Positions 1 through 8,833 of a stretch of DNA of 64,000 nt are shown in pieces (position 1 is the first letter of the stretch; each line of letters starts with the position of its first letter). The DNA lies in the NCBI RefSeq assembly GCF_030341905.1, contig NZ_JATAAF010000011.1:36333-100332 (forward strand). The letters are read 5' to 3'. The notes beneath the pieces are model-generated. The model searched no databases and had not been told where the DNA came from. It was given only the letters and a program-made list of their open reading frames with translations. The stretch comes from Porticoccus sp. W117. Its GTDB lineage: Bacteria > Pseudomonadota > Gammaproteobacteria > Pseudomonadales > Porticoccaceae. The translations under genes and the position numbers were made by a program.

Positions 1-73
1 AGGCAGCCAATGAAGGGTAGATTTAGCCTGGATTGTTTGAATCGGCTTTGGTTGGGTCAACGCTGCTCATTGC

Positions 74-385
74 CTAAGCATTGCCCTTGTGGCCAAAGTA
101 ACGCTGAATATTGGCGCTATCGAAAATAACCGACATTACCTGAATATCACACTGATACTTCCGGTAAAAGATAATGTGCCGCCCATATTCATGGCGATGG
201 TAACCTTTCCGAAGGTCATCACATTTGCGTCCCATATCGGGATTGTCGGCCAATAGTTGCAAAGTGTTTTCTAAACCTTTGTCATATTTTTCCGCTTGAG
301 ACACTCCCCATTTTGAGGCGGTATAGAGGAATATTTCTTGGACTTGTTTCTCAGCGCGTTTTGAATAGTAGAAATTATTTGCCAT
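74..385 (-). CDS. parE: ParE/RelE-superfamily toxin
   Basis: This is a 103-residue protein of the ParE/RelE fold, the toxin half of a type II toxin-antitoxin pair. Family features are the N-terminal FYYSKRAEKQVQEI stretch, a central LADNPDMGRKCDDLR and a C-terminal HIIFYRKY strand followed by VMSVIFDSANIQRYF. ParE members poison gyrase, while RelE members cut mRNA on the ribosome; the GRKCDDLRKGYH segment looks more ParE-like. The reading frame extends 12 codons upstream, but the ATG at 385 is preferred because it starts the family fold and overlaps the antitoxin 3' end by 11 bp, the usual translational coupling. The call is firm at superfamily level; the target is inferred. Confidence 0.88.
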   Translation of the reverse strand: MANNFYYSKRAEKQVQEIFLYTASKWGVSQAEKYDKGLENTLQLLADNPDMGRKCDDLRKGYHRHEYGRHIIFYRKYQCDIQVMSVIFDSANIQRYFGHKGNA

Positions 386-629
386 TAAACTGTTCTTTAG
401 CCTCGGCAATAATTTCAGCATGGGTACGCCTGCTCATTCCGCTTCCTTCTGCGGCGATCAGCTCTTGCTCAAGAAACTTATGAGTGGCTTGAAGTTCCGC
501 TTCTTCCTTTTCCAAGAGCCTCAGCCCTGCGCGAACAGCTTCACTTGTGTTGCGATAACGGCCACTGGCTTTGAGCTGTTGTAAGAAACCATTGAAGTGA
601 TCGCCAAGATCAACGCTTGTATTTGCCAT
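375..629 (-). CDS. parD: ParD-type ribbon-helix-helix antitoxin
   Basis: The 84-residue product matches ParD antitoxins. An N-terminal ribbon-helix-helix region (MANTSVDLGDHFNGFLQ, then GRYRNTSEAVRAGLRLLE) binds DNA as a dimer, and a charged C-terminal helix (residues about 40-84) wraps the toxin. It is the first gene of the pair, as is usual for autoregulated parDE. The perfect palindrome TACCAATATTTGGTA at 665-679 lies just upstream and is a likely self-operator. Confidence 0.88.
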   Translation of the reverse strand: MANTSVDLGDHFNGFLQQLKASGRYRNTSEAVRAGLRLLEKEEAELQATHKFLEQELIAAEGSGMSRRTHAEIIAEAKEQFNGK

Positions 630-664
630 GATAAAAACCTTTCAAATTGTTACCCTTCAAAAGC

Positions 665-679
665 TACCAATATTTGGTA
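665..679. promoter_or_regulatory. Palindromic operator candidate of parDE
   Basis: A perfect 15-bp palindrome TACCAATATTTGGTA sits 36 bp upstream of the parD start codon. Ribbon-helix-helix antitoxins usually bind such sites to repress their own promoter. The binding is inferred from position and symmetry only. Confidence 0.5.
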
Positions 680-704
680 TTTTCGTCAATTGGTCAAATT
701 TTAG

Positions 705-857
705 ACAAGTGCGGCCAATATTAAACACTACGTCCACACACAGGCCCTGGAAGCAGCGGATCAGCTGCAATTGCACGCCGCCAGGTTGGCGTTAGATCAC
801 CCTGTCAGCGGTGAATTGATGAACTTTGCGGTGCCGCCGCCGTTCGAATTGGGTTAG
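705..857 (+). pseudogene. Orphan 3' end of an RluA-family pseudouridine synthase gene
   Basis: One open frame ends at TAG 855-857 and encodes HTQALEAADQLQLHAARL followed by ALDHPVSGELMNFAVPPPFE. This matches the extreme C terminus of RluA/RluD-type pseudouridine synthases, where LxLHAxxLxFxHPxxGE is the family signature. Upstream the frame runs into a stop at 702-704, and no start codon or catalytic GRLD region is present, so about 85% of the gene is missing. The break is close to the parDE promoter, which suggests that insertion or deletion linked to the toxin-antitoxin module removed the 5' part. The module is too short to be translated usefully. Confidence 0.6.
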
Positions 858-868
858 CGGGCGACAAT

Positions 869-910
869 AAAAAACCCGCCACGCGTTATTTGTACAGTGA
901 CGGGTTTTTA
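869..910 (-). terminator. Rho-independent terminator of tRNA-Arg
   Basis: Inverted arms AAAAACCCGTCAC and GTGGCGGGTTTTTT (read on the minus strand) form a stem-loop with a T-run immediately downstream of the tRNA 3' end. Confidence 0.75.
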
Positions 911-914
911 CAGG

Positions 915-991
915 TGGCGCACCCGGCGCGATTTGAACGCGCGACCTTCGGCTTCGGAGGCCGACACTCTATCCAGCTGAGCTACGGGTGC
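915..991 (-). tRNA. tRNA-Arg (anticodon CCG)
   Basis: The minus strand gives a 77-nt cloverleaf. The acceptor stem is GCACCCG/CGGGTGC, the D arm is GCTCAGCTGGATAGAGT, the anticodon stem TCGGC/GCCGA holds the loop CTCCGAA (anticodon CCG, reading CGG), and the T arm is GCGCG-TTCAAAT-CGCGC. The discriminator is G and the CCA end is encoded in the DNA (915-917). A terminator follows directly, so the tRNA is probably a single transcription unit. Confidence 0.97.
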
Positions 992-1155
992 AGTGAAATG
1001 AGCGCGCATGATACTGATATTGGCTGGGGGAGTCTATCTCTGCGGTGGCATTTCACCGGCACAGGTTTGGCGCTATAATCCGCCCCTGACAGAAGTTAAG
1101 TGGGCCTGGCCCACCAGTAAGCCACGATCATAATAACAGCGTTTTGGAGCTGAAA

Positions 1156-1590
1156 ATGAGCCAACTGAAATCTTGGGGTGTATTGCTGATTGCCGCAGTG
1201 CTGGTCGCTTGTGGGTCTGACAAACAGACGGAATACTCAGCTGAACAGGAAAAAGCCATTGCTGAGCGCATTGCGCCCGCTGGCGCCTTGGCGATGGAGG
1301 GCGACCCCATTGCGTCGGCACCGGTTGCAGCGCCGAGCAATTCAGGGCCGCGCTCCGGCGAAGACATTTACAAAAAATCCTGCTTTGCCTGCCATGCTAC
1401 TGGTGCTGCCGGTGCCCCCAAATTGGGTGATGCGGGCGCCTGGGCCGATCGCATCGCTCAGGGCATGGATACTCTGAATGACCACGCCTGGAACGGTTTT
1501 AAAACCATGCCCGCCAAAGGTAACTGTTTTGACTGCTCTGAAGAGGAAATCCAGGCAGCGGTTCAATATATTGTGGATGGTAGTCAGTAA
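1156..1590 (+). CDS. Cytochrome c5-like lipoprotein
   Basis: This 144-residue c-type cytochrome has one covalently bound heme: C76-F-A-C79-H80. The N terminus is a lipoprotein signal peptide with lipobox LVAC and lipidated Cys19, followed by an Ala/Pro-rich linker (residues about 45-65), so the heme domain is tethered to a membrane and faces the periplasm. The distal Met ligand is probably in FKTMPAKGNCFDC, and the extra Cys pair there is typical of cytochrome c5 (CycB). It would carry electrons between respiratory complexes. The ATG at 1156 is chosen over the TTG at 1144 because the GGAG at 1146 is its ribosome binding site. Confidence 0.9.
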   Translation: MSQLKSWGVLLIAAVLVACGSDKQTEYSAEQEKAIAERIAPAGALAMEGDPIASAPVAAPSNSGPRSGEDIYKKSCFACHATGAAGAPKLGDAGAWADRIAQGMDTLNDHAWNGFKTMPAKGNCFDCSEEEIQAAVQYIVDGSQ

Positions 1591-1616
1591 AAGCGATAAG
1601 CCTCGCACAGAACCTT

Positions 1617-1643
1617 CAAAAGCCTCCTTCGGGAGGCTTTTTT
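1617..1643 (+). terminator. Rho-independent terminator after the cytochrome gene
   Basis: AAAAGCCTCC-TTCG-GGAGGCTTTTTT: perfect stem, TTCG tetraloop and T-run, starting 26 bp after the stop codon. Confidence 0.92.
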
Positions 1644-1710
1644 GTGGCTGAACTTTCATTTCTGTACCCGGTCTTAGCGGTATCGTTTTACGACAGCAAT
1701 TGGACGTTCT

Positions 1711-2790
1711 ATGCTTAATAAAAAATTTTTGTTGGTGTTCGCTGCAGCAAGTGGAATTCTGCTTCAAGCCTGTAATGTGGACACTGGTGGTATCCATGCC
1801 AATGTACAAACAGGCTCTATAGCCAGCAAAGGTGATTTTCAAATGCCCGATGATGAAACCTTGAAACAGACACTGACGCCACTGCAGTATCGTGTTGCCC
1901 GGGAAGATGGCACCGAACCGGCATTTCGCAATGAATACTGGGACAACCACGAACATGGCATCTATATAGATGTCGTATCCGGCAGAGCGTTGTTCAGTAG
2001 CCTGGATAAATACGATTCCGGCAGCGGTTGGCCCAGTTTTACCCGGCCCATCGACAGTGATGAAATTGTCGAAAAACGCGACTTCAATTTCGGCATGGTG
2101 CGTACCGAAGTACGCAGCCACACCGCCGATTCCCACCTTGGCCATGTGTTTGAAGACGGCCCAAAAGACCGTGGTGGCCTGCGTTACTGCATCAATTCGG
2201 CGTCGATGAACTTTGTGCCACTGGCTGATATGGCGAGCCGGGGTTACAGCCAGTACCTGCAGCCATTTGCCGATGCCGGTCTGGTCGAGCTGCCGGAAAC
2301 CAAGGTTGAAGTGGCCTATTTGGCTGGTGGTTGCTTCTGGGGTATGGAAGAAATCATTCGTGCCATTCCCGGTGTACTCAATACCGAAGTAGGCTACACA
2401 GGCGGCGATCTGGCGAATGCTACCTACGACGATGTGAAAAAGGGCAACACCGGCCACGCGGAAAGCATCAAGGTAGAATTTAATTCAACCGTGTTGAGTT
2501 TCGATGTGTTGTTGCGAGACTGGTTTTTCAAAATGCACGACCCCACCACGGAAAATCGCCAGGGCAACGATATTGGCAGTCAGTACCGCAGCGCCATTTT
2601 TTACCATTCAGATGCCCAGAAAGCGGCTGCGGAACAAGTGATCAAGGAAGTGGATGCCGCCGGTAAATGGCCTAAAGCCATTGTTACCGAAGTAACTGCT
2701 GCCGGGGATTTCTGGGCGGCGGAAACCTACCATCAGGATTATTTGCAGAAGTATCCCAATGGTTACACTTGCCATTGGATCAGGGATTGA
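1711..2790 (+). CDS. msrBA: Fused methionine sulfoxide reductase MsrB-MsrA, lipoprotein
   Basis: A 359-residue fusion that repairs both diastereomers of oxidised methionine. Residues 1-21 are a lipoprotein signal (LLQAC, Cys21), so it acts in the periplasm. Residues about 45-180 are MsrB, with DSGSGWPSF and the catalytic [10 protein letters not shown] (Cys160). Residues about 200-359 are MsrA, with the catalytic GGCFWGMEE (Cys208) and the C-terminal [12 protein letters not shown]. The MsrB-first order is that of the C-terminal part of PilB-type proteins. The two zinc-binding CxxC pairs of many MsrB are absent, as in the PilB-like subgroup. No thioredoxin-like domain is fused, so the electron donor must be a separate protein. 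Confidence 0.93.
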   Translation: MLNKKFLLVFAAASGILLQACNVDTGGIHANVQTGSIASKGDFQMPDDETLKQTLTPLQYRVAREDGTEPAFRNEYWDNHEHGIYIDVVSGRALFSSLDKYDSGSGWPSFTRPIDSDEIVEKRDFNFGMVRTEVRSHTADSHLGHVFEDGPKDRGGLRYCINSASMNFVPLADMASRGYSQYLQPFADAGLVELPETKVEVAYLAGGCFWGMEEIIRAIPGVLNTEVGYTGGDLANATYDDVKKGNTGHAESIKVEFNSTVLSFDVLLRDWFFKMHDPTTENRQGNDIGSQYRSAIFYHSDAQKAAAEQVIKEVDAAGKWPKAIVTEVTAAGDFWAAETYHQDYLQKYPNGYTCHWIRD

Positions 2791-2800
2791 ATTTTAACTC

Positions 2801-2826
2801 GTCATTGCGAGGCGCCTCGCAATGAC
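2801..2826. repeat. REP-like palindrome (GTCATTGCGAG family)
   Basis: A perfect 26-bp palindrome GTCATTGCGAGGC/GCCTCGCAATGAC lies between the convergent ends of msrBA and tatC, six bases before the tatC stop. It could form a cruciform or block transcription from both sides, but has no T-run. Confidence 0.85.
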
Positions 2827-2832
2827 AGATAG

Positions 2833-3609
2833 CTACCCAGCCTCGGTTTCCACCGGGGCTTTTTTGATCCAGCGGCCAAAAAATACCCCGGCTTCAAACA
2901 GCAGCCACATGGGTACTGCCAACAGACATTGAGAAATGGGGTCTGGGGGTGTCAGCAGCATGGCCACCACAAAACAGCCCACTACAATATAGGGGCGCTT
3001 GCTCACCAGTTTTTTTGGGGATATGGCGCCGGAAAAAATCAGCAGCATGGTGGCGATGGGAATTTCAAAGGCGATGCCAAAGGCAAAAAACAGCTTGAGG
3101 GCGATTTCCAGATAGCTGGTAATGTCTGGTGCCATCTGGATGCTCAGCGGGCCGGTGCTGGTAAAAAACAGCCACACCAGCGGGAAGATCACGTAGTAGG
3201 CGAACGCCACACCGGCGTAAAACAGCACAATGCTGGACAGCAGAATAGGCATCGCCATTTTGCGTTCACGGCTGTAAAGGCCGGGGGCGATAAACCCCCA
3301 CAGCTGGGAAAGTATGTAGGGCACCGCAATAAAAATGGCCACCGCAAAGGTCAATTTCAGGGGAGCAAAAAATGACGCAGTAATGTTGGTGGCAATCATG
3401 GTGCTGCCTTCCGGCAAGGCAGCTCGCAGAGGTGCAGAGACAAACTCGTAAATGTCGTTGCTGAAGGCAAACAGCCCGGCAAACAACAGCAGGACCACCA
3501 GCAGAATTCTCAGCAGGCGATCGCGCAGCTCAATCAGGTGTGCCACCAGCGGTTGTTTGTGCTGATCCTGTTCGGCGGCTTCGCTGTTGGAAGGTTCGTC
3601 GCTGCTCAT
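2833..3609 (-). CDS. tatC: Sec-independent translocase subunit TatC
   Basis: The 258-residue TatC is the receptor of the twin-arginine translocase and binds the signal peptides of folded cofactor-containing proteins. It has six hydrophobic segments and the family motifs HLIELRDRLLRI near residue 25, a periplasmic PLRAALPEGSTMIAT loop and FEIPIATMLL with its conserved Phe-Glu. The start ATG overlaps the tatB stop (ATGA). It is the last gene of the ubi-his-tat operon. Confidence 0.97.
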   Translation of the reverse strand: MSSDEPSNSEAAEQDQHKQPLVAHLIELRDRLLRILLVVLLLFAGLFAFSNDIYEFVSAPLRAALPEGSTMIATNITASFFAPLKLTFAVAIFIAVPYILSQLWGFIAPGLYSRERKMAMPILLSSIVLFYAGVAFAYYVIFPLVWLFFTSTGPLSIQMAPDITSYLEIALKLFFAFGIAFEIPIATMLLIFSGAISPKKLVSKRPYIVVGCFVVAMLLTPPDPISQCLLAVPMWLLFEAGVFFGRWIKKAPVETEAG

Positions 3610-3965
3610 GGGTTTTTAGGTGTGTGGCCAGGTGGGTCGGTATTGGTGGTGCTGTCTTCTGGCTTGTCATCCCGCGGCAGGGGCTCGAAGTGGTGGCCTT
3701 CAGGGTTGCTCTGCTCCACCATTTTTTCCATTTCTTTTTTACTGGCTTCCAGTTGCCGCAGTATTTCTTCGTTGTGCAGCTGACGGCGCACTTCGTCCAG
3801 CTGGAATTCGTTCTCAATTCCTTGTTTGATATTGCCCAGACTGCGCTTTAAACGGCCGATCCACAGGCTGATGGCGCGCACGACTTCTGGCAGGCGCTTG
3901 GGGCCGATGACAATCAAGCCAAGCACAGCTATTACCAGGAGTTCGGCACCACCAATATCAAACAT
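3606..3965 (-). CDS. tatB: Sec-independent translocase subunit TatB
   Basis: 119 residues: one N-terminal membrane helix (MFDIGGAELLVIAVLGLIV), the conserved GPKRLPEVVR hinge, an amphipathic helix and a polar C-terminal tail rich in Pro, Thr and Asp. The MFDIG start and conserved Glu8 distinguish TatB from TatA. It works with TatC in substrate recognition. It overlaps tatC by 4 bp and follows tatA by 6 bp. Confidence 0.95.
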   Translation of the reverse strand: MFDIGGAELLVIAVLGLIVIGPKRLPEVVRAISLWIGRLKRSLGNIKQGIENEFQLDEVRRQLHNEEILRQLEASKKEMEKMVEQSNPEGHHFEPLPRDDKPEDSTTNTDPPGHTPKNP

Positions 3966-3971
3966 AGTGAA

Positions 3972-4190
3972 TTACGAATTTTTTTCTTCGGCTTTTTCCG
4001 CTGCACTGGTGTTTTCTTCCACGGATTCGTTTTCCGTTTCTTCCAGTTGCTTGGGATCGTCGTTAACTGCGCTTTTAAAGCCTTTTACGGCGCCGCCCAG
4101 GTCGCTACCGATAGAGCGCAGTTTTTTGGTGCCGAAAATCAGCGCCACAATAATCAGGATAATGAGTAATTCTTGCCAACCAAAACCCAT
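3972..4190 (-). CDS. tatA: Sec-independent translocase subunit TatA
   Basis: A 72-residue pore-forming Tat component. The N-terminal helix [18 protein letters not shown] is followed by the [14 protein letters not shown] amphipathic signature and an acidic tail. Phe in FG before TKK is the conserved hinge residue. It is placed between hisE and tatB, the normal gammaproteobacterial order. Confidence 0.95.
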   Translation of the reverse strand: MGFGWQELLIILIIVALIFGTKKLRSIGSDLGGAVKGFKSAVNDDPKQLEETENESVEENTSAAEKAEEKNS

Positions 4191-4201
4191 GACCTTTCCC
4201 C

Positions 4202-4549
4202 TTAATCGTTGTTTATTTGATTGCCGCGCGCGGCTTTTTCGTCGTGCCCGGAAGTGCCAAAGCGGCGTTGTAGTTCATTCAATACAGACTCTGCATTTTC
4301 CCCAAGGTGAGACAGCATTACCAGCGAGTGGAACCACAGGTCGGCAGTTTCACCAACCAGATCACGGTTATCGCCGCTGTGGTGCGCATCTTTAGCGGCA
4401 ATAATCGCTTCGGTGGCTTCTTCGCCGACTTTTTCAAGAATCTTATTCAGCCCCTTGTGATGCAAGGACGCCACGTAGGAACTGTCCGGGTCGGCACTGC
4501 GGCGCTGGGCCAAAATGCCATCAAGCTGTTGCAGAATATCGTTGCTCAT
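4202..4549 (-). CDS. hisE: Phosphoribosyl-ATP pyrophosphatase HisE
   Basis: 115 residues of the MazG-like HisE family, which hydrolyses PR-ATP to PR-AMP in histidine synthesis. The metal-binding helices contain [13 protein letters not shown] and ETADLWFH. HisE and HisI are separate genes here, as in pseudomonads and many marine gammaproteobacteria, rather than fused as in enterics. It lies 27 bp after hisI. Confidence 0.95.
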   Translation of the reverse strand: MSNDILQQLDGILAQRRSADPDSSYVASLHHKGLNKILEKVGEEATEAIIAAKDAHHSGDNRDLVGETADLWFHSLVMLSHLGENAESVLNELQRRFGTSGHDEKAARGNQINND

Positions 4550-4576
4550 CGCTTATGTTCTTAAAAAATTATGTTC

Positions 4577-4993
4577 TCAATAGATGTCTTTGGGGTCTTT
4601 CAGAATCGGGTCGGCATCTTGCCATTCACCATTTTCCAGCGGGCGAAAAAAACAGGATTCTCGACCGGTGTGGCAGGCAATACCGCCCAACTGTTCCACT
4701 TGCAGCAATACGGTGTCGCCGTCGCAATCCAGGCGAACTTCTTTTACCTGCTGCACATGACCGGAGGATTCGCCTTTGCGCCACAGTTGCTGGCGCGAAC
4801 GCGACCAGTATACGGCCTGCTTTTTCTGCACGGTAAGCAACAGGGATTCTGCATTCATCCAGGCCATCATCAACACCCGGCCGCTGGCCGCGTCCTGGGC
4901 GATGGCGGGCACCAGGCCGTCAGTGTTCCATTTCACAGATTGCAGGAAAGTTTGCTGGCAAGAATCCACGGGTTTATTTCTCAACGGTTTCAC
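4577..4993 (-). CDS. hisI: Phosphoribosyl-AMP cyclohydrolase HisI
   Basis: 138 residues opening the adenine ring of PR-AMP, the step after HisE. Family motifs are [29 protein letters not shown], and the zinc/metal region [12 protein letters not shown] with [14 protein letters not shown], whose Cys and His bind zinc. It begins 10 bp after ubiB, in the same transcription unit. Confidence 0.95.
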   Translation of the reverse strand: MKPLRNKPVDSCQQTFLQSVKWNTDGLVPAIAQDAASGRVLMMAWMNAESLLLTVQKKQAVYWSRSRQQLWRKGESSGHVQQVKEVRLDCDGDTVLLQVEQLGGIACHTGRESCFFRPLENGEWQDADPILKDPKDIY

Positions 4994-5003
4994 AGTGGCG
5001 TGA

Positions 5004-6548
5004 TTATGACACAGTTAGGACAGCAGCCAGAGCAACACCAATGGCCGTACCAATCAGCACCCCAATCAGTAAATTCAACAGCGGGCGCCGCCGCTGCGGT
5101 GGCCGGGATGTGGCAAGGGTGTTTTCCAAACGTTCTATCTGCTGCAGAGAGCGATACACCATCTGGGGAATCTGTGGGAAGTGCTCCAGCCACTCCGGGC
5201 CGTAGCGTTTTATTTTTTCCAGTAACGCAGACGGGCTGACACGGCGTTTCAGCCAACGTTCCAGAAACGGGTGGGCGGTGGCCCACAAATCCAGATCCGG
5301 ATGCAGTTGACGACCCAGGCCTTCCACGTTGAGCAGGGTTTTCTGCAGCAGCACCAATGATGGCTGCATTTCCATATCAAAGCGGCGTGCAGTGCGGAAC
5401 AGGCTCACCAGGATATGGCCGTAGGATATTTCGCTCAGTGGGCGCTGGAATATCGGCTCACAAACCGCGCGAATGGCACTGGTAAATTCATTGATAGGGG
5501 TTTGCTCTGGTACCCAACCAGAGAGCACGTGCAGTTCCGCCACCTGGCGGTAGTCGCGGCGGAAAATAGCCAGCAGGTTGCGCGCCAGGTAGTACTGATC
5601 GTTGTCGCTCAGAGTACCCATAATGGCGCAATCCACCGCCAGATAACGAGGCTGGTTGGGCTGGCTGGCATCCACAAATATGTTGCCAGGGTGCATGTCG
5701 GCGTGGAAAAAGTTGTGGTCGAACACCTGGGTAAAAAAGATTTCTACCCCCCGTTCCGCCAGGGCTTTAAAGTCGGTTTTTTGTTCGCTCAATGCCGCTA
5801 CGTCGGTGACCGGCGTGGCGTAAATACGCTCGGTAACCATGACCTGTTCGTTGCTGTAATCCCAGTACACTTCCGGTACATACAGCAGCCCGCCCAGTTC
5901 GGCAGTGTCAAAGTTGCGTCTCAGCAGTGAAGTGTTGGCGGCTTCGTGTTGCAGGTTAAGCTCGTCGAGGATGGTGGTACGGTAATCCTGAACGATTTCT
6001 TCCGGGCGCAGACGACGCCCTTCGGTCGTTCGCGCCACCAGCGCGGCCACGGTTTCCAGCAATAGCAAATCCTGTTCGATGGTTTTTTCAATGCCGGGGC
6101 GAATGGCTTTGACCACCACTTCGGTACCGTCTTTCAAGGTGGCGGCGTGCACCTGGGCCACGGACGCGGAGGCCAGCGGCTTGCGGCTGAAATGGCCAAA
6201 CAGGTTATCGACGCTGTCACCAAGGGCGGCTTCAACAATATCGGTAAATTGTTGGGGTTCAAACGGTGGTACGTTGTCCTGCAGCTTGTCCAGCTCGCTG
6301 ACAATGTCGGCGGGCACCAGGTCTGGCCGGGTGCTCAACAGCTGGCCAAACTTCACAAATACCGGCCCCAGTTCTTCCAGAGCCAGGCGCAGGCGTTCGC
6401 CTCGTGAGCGTTTGGGTTCCGGCAGCAGCTGCGCTGGCTTAACCAGCAGTTTCAGGGCAGGCGGCAGCTTTTGATCGTTGAAAAACGTATCCAAACGGTG
6501 GCGCTGGAATACACGTATGATTTTTGCCAGGCGGCGAATGCGTCTCAC
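5004..6548 (-). CDS. ubiB: Ubiquinone biosynthesis atypical kinase UbiB
   Basis: A 514-residue member of the ABC1/ADCK atypical kinase family, needed for ubiquinone synthesis. Visible motifs are the KxGQ region [19 protein letters not shown], the A-rich nucleotide loop [15 protein letters not shown], the Lys in VVVKAIRPG, and the catalytic [11 protein letters not shown]. The C terminus has a Pro/Arg-rich linker and one or two membrane helices ([19 protein letters not shown]). It overlaps ubiJ by 4 bp. Length and order match the family. Confidence 0.96.
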   Translation of the reverse strand: MRRIRRLAKIIRVFQRHRLDTFFNDQKLPPALKLLVKPAQLLPEPKRSRGERLRLALEELGPVFVKFGQLLSTRPDLVPADIVSELDKLQDNVPPFEPQQFTDIVEAALGDSVDNLFGHFSRKPLASASVAQVHAATLKDGTEVVVKAIRPGIEKTIEQDLLLLETVAALVARTTEGRRLRPEEIVQDYRTTILDELNLQHEAANTSLLRRNFDTAELGGLLYVPEVYWDYSNEQVMVTERIYATPVTDVAALSEQKTDFKALAERGVEIFFTQVFDHNFFHADMHPGNIFVDASQPNQPRYLAVDCAIMGTLSDNDQYYLARNLLAIFRRDYRQVAELHVLSGWVPEQTPINEFTSAIRAVCEPIFQRPLSEISYGHILVSLFRTARRFDMEMQPSLVLLQKTLLNVEGLGRQLHPDLDLWATAHPFLERWLKRRVSPSALLEKIKRYGPEWLEHFPQIPQMVYRSLQQIERLENTLATSRPPQRRRPLLNLLIGVLIGTAIGVALAAVLTVS

Positions 6549-7177
6549 TCGGACTCTCCCTGTCGTTCAGCAAGTTGTTGCTGAATGCGCCGCACACGGG
6601 CGTTGAGGCGCTCCAGATCGCTGCTCAGAGTACGAACGCCACTGGCAAACTGACTCATCTCCTCAGAGTTGGGGGTGAGTTGGGCTTCATCTTTTAAAAA
6701 GTTTTCCGCCACCGCTACAACCCGTGGCCGCGCTTGCTGCTGCCAACGGTGGGTGGCTTTGGCTGTTTTGATGGCCAGGTGTGCGGGTAGCTCGCCGATG
6801 ATTTGCGCCAGCGCACCCTCCCAGTCGATATCCAGGTCGGAAAGAATGGCTTTTAGTTTTTGCAGGCGATCCAGCTGGCCGCGCACTTCCACGCCGCGCC
6901 CGGTGATGGTGTCACCCTCTGCCAGTGCCATGGCAATCAGGTCATTGGCAGAGCCTTTCACCACCACATCTGCCTCGCCTTCCAGTTCGCTATAGAGGTT
7001 GATCTGCTCACCACCACTGACCACGGTAAAGCCCAGATTGGGAGCGGTGATGTCTATGCGCAGGCAGGTGATGCCCATCTCCGAGAGCCGCTGACGGGTG
7101 GCCGGGTCGTGTTGCAGGGCGCGGTTAATCAGGATTTCGACACCGGCGAGGGCGCTGCTTTGTAGCTGTGCAATCAA
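6545..7177 (-). CDS. ubiJ: Ubiquinone biosynthesis accessory factor UbiJ (SCP2 domain)
   Basis: A 210-residue protein with an N-terminal SCP2-like lipid-binding domain (residues about 15-110) and a C-terminal coiled coil (about 160-205, [20 protein letters not shown]). UbiJ binds hydrophobic ubiquinone intermediates in the soluble Ubi complex. The start overlaps the ubiE stop, and the stop overlaps the ubiB start, so the three are translationally coupled. Confidence 0.93.
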   Translation of the reverse strand: MIAQLQSSALAGVEILINRALQHDPATRQRLSEMGITCLRIDITAPNLGFTVVSGGEQINLYSELEGEADVVVKGSANDLIAMALAEGDTITGRGVEVRGQLDRLQKLKAILSDLDIDWEGALAQIIGELPAHLAIKTAKATHRWQQQARPRVVAVAENFLKDEAQLTPNSEEMSQFASGVRTLSSDLERLNARVRRIQQQLAERQGESE

Positions 7178-7935
7178 GCCTTAAAGCCCCGGTGCAGGGC
7201 GACAATGCCGCCGGTCATGTTGTGGTAGCTGCAGTTGTCGAAGCCCGCATCTTGCATCATTTCCTTGAGGCTTTCCTGATCCGGGTGCATGCGGATGGAT
7301 TCCGCCAAATAACGGTAACTATCGGCGTCGCTGGCCACCAGCTCGCCCATTTTCGGCAGCAATTTAAAGGAATAGAAATCGTAGGCTTTGCCCAACAGCT
7401 CGCTGGTAGGCTTGGAGAATTCCAGCACCAACAGGCGCCCGCCGGGTTTCAGCACCCGCAACATGGAACGCATGGCCAGGGCTTTGTCGGTGACATTGCG
7501 CAGGCCAAAGGCGATGGTGATGCAGTCAAAGCTGTTGTCCGGGTAGGGCAGGTATTGGGCATCTGCCTGGGTGAAATGAATGTTGCCGGCAACACCACTG
7601 TCCAGCAGCTTGTCGCGGCCCACTTTGAGCATGGAGTCGTTGATATCCGCCAACACCACCAGACCGTCTTCGCCGACGATGCGAGAGAACTTGGCGCTCA
7701 GGTCGCCAGTACCACCGGCGATATCCAGTACATGATGACCTGCGCGCACTCCCGATAACTCAATGGTCAGGCGCTTCCACAGACGGTGGATGCCGCCGGA
7801 CATCAGGTCGTTCATCAGGTCGTACTTGGCAGCCACGGAGTGAAATACATCCGCCACCTTGCCCGCTTTTTCCTCGGTTTTGACGGTTTCAAAACCGAAG
7901 TGGGTAGTGTTGCTTTGGCTATTGGATTCGCTCAT
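7174..7935 (-). CDS. ubiE: Ubiquinone/menaquinone C-methyltransferase UbiE
   Basis: 253 residues, class I SAM-dependent methyltransferase acting on the quinone ring. The SAM-binding glycine loop is [14 protein letters not shown], and family signatures are [18 protein letters not shown] and [12 protein letters not shown]. It is the first gene of the eight-gene run ubiE-ubiJ-ubiB-hisI-hisE-tatA-tatB-tatC. The upstream 400 bp hold two palindromic repeats rather than a gene. Confidence 0.97.
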   Translation of the reverse strand: MSESNSQSNTTHFGFETVKTEEKAGKVADVFHSVAAKYDLMNDLMSGGIHRLWKRLTIELSGVRAGHHVLDIAGGTGDLSAKFSRIVGEDGLVVLADINDSMLKVGRDKLLDSGVAGNIHFTQADAQYLPYPDNSFDCITIAFGLRNVTDKALAMRSMLRVLKPGGRLLVLEFSKPTSELLGKAYDFYSFKLLPKMGELVASDADSYRYLAESIRMHPDQESLKEMMQDAGFDNCSYHNMTGGIVALHRGFKA

Positions 7936-8011
7936 GGGTTGAGTGCCTAAAAGTTTGGAGGCTGATTGTACTATGGAAGTGGGGGTAGTGCTGTAGTTCG
8001 ATTATGGTGGC

Positions 8012-8121
8012 GATCAGTATGCGGCGGTAATATTCCTGACACGCCGTGGATACATCCCTGTAGGCTCTTCTGCGGCATCCTTGCCGCAGACGGTCAGGAA
8101 TATTGCCACCGCATACTGATC
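8012..8121. repeat. Palindromic element P1: inverted arms around a 52-nt two-hairpin core
   Basis: Arms at 8012-8040 and 8093-8121 are complementary over 27 of 29 positions. The 52-nt core (8041-8092) contains hairpin TACA-TCCC-TGTA and hairpin TGCGGC-ATCCTT-GCCGCA, enclosed by CGT/ACG. An element with the same core but completely different arms is at 59790-59895. There is no coding capacity. Confidence 0.8.
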
Positions 8122-8153
8122 TTCATATTTGGCGTCGGCAGTGCTCAATTACC

Positions 8154-8240
8154 GTCATTGCGAGGAGCCCGCAGGGCGACGCGGCAATCTAGTGGCTTTT
8201 ACCCGAAGACTCTGGATCGCCGCGCTTCGCTCGCGATGAC
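8154..8240. repeat. REP-like element (GTCATTGCGAG family)
   Basis: Starts GTCATTGCGAGGAGC and ends GCTCGCGATGAC, with a degenerate inner palindrome around CGGCAATCT. It is the same family as 29367-29466 and 38950-39037. Confidence 0.8.
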
Positions 8241-8343
8241 GCCATTCTTACAGATTCCGTTGGAATAATTTGAGGGCTTTGCTATGTTGCTCCCTTAATA
8301 AGGGAGTTGAAGTGTTAAAAAAACTGAGTCGTTTGAATTAACT

Positions 8344-8655
8344 GTTATACCTTATGAAAGATTTAGATAAGCTCGAAGACGAAGTATATAACGAAGAAAC
8401 TTTCATTCTATTCTTGGAAGCCCTTGCTGCTGACAGACTAGATGAGGAAGAAAAAGAGAAGGCTAATCCAAGTAATCCATATGATAGAGGTCATAATGGA
8501 TGGGAGCATGGAACTATTGGGCAGTATCTTGATGCGTCTGCTGCATGGGCAAACTCATCAATTAATGGATTGCCACTCATGCCAAAAGAGATTAATCCCT
8601 GGAAGCGTATGGCGCAAATATTACACGCAGGAAAAATATACGAGTGAGGTATAAC
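8344..8655 (+). other. Possible integron-cassette remnant enclosing the DUF7660-like gene
   Basis: GTTATACC at 8344-8351 lies just before the start codon, and its exact complement GGTATAAC (8648-8655) lies just after the stop codon. The match extends outward as AAC/GTT with one mismatch. In integron cassettes the gene is tightly bounded by GTTRRRY/RYYYAAC recombination core sites, and the sequence after 8655 (GCGC-AAGTG-GCGC hairpin) could be a decayed attC. The core is not canonical and no integrase is visible, so this is a hypothesis. Confidence 0.35.
8354..8647 (+). CDS. Small acidic protein, DUF7660-like
   Basis: 97 residues, rich in Glu and Asp. The pattern ETFILFLEALAADR, then GTIGQYLDASAAWANS and PWKRMAQILHAGKIYE resembles the DUF7660 family of small proteins, in which W-x-N-x-T-L-x-x-Y-L-x-A-x-x-x-W is typical. 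Function is unknown. Base composition (A/T-rich third positions, for example AAATATTA) is lower in GC than the neighbours, which suggests recent acquisition. The gene is isolated on the plus strand between minus-strand operons and is tightly enclosed by an 8-bp inverted repeat. Confidence 0.7.
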   Translation: MKDLDKLEDEVYNEETFILFLEALAADRLDEEEKEKANPSNPYDRGHNGWEHGTIGQYLDASAAWANSSINGLPLMPKEINPWKRMAQILHAGKIYE

Positions 8656-8833
8656 AAGTTGCTGTATCGGACGCGCAAGTGGCGCCCGTGTTTGAAGTGT
8701 CTATGTGTCATGAGCACTATTGAGTGAATTGTATTTTGGTTGGGGATGATTGCGAATGTGCTCATGATCTTTGGAACAGGCTAGTCGAATAGAGACCATA
8801 TTGGCAGGCTGGCTGGTGATTGGGGAACCGGTT

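Noticed and set aside
1342..2457. A 371-codon open frame on the minus strand
   Set aside because: It is antisense to the cytochrome and MsrBA genes, has no recognisable domain and no ribosome site; the plus-strand genes are clear.
8154..8240. A CRISPR array from recurring short repeats
   Set aside because: Repeats of the GTCATTGCGAG type are dispersed singly between genes, with no regular spacers and no cas genes.
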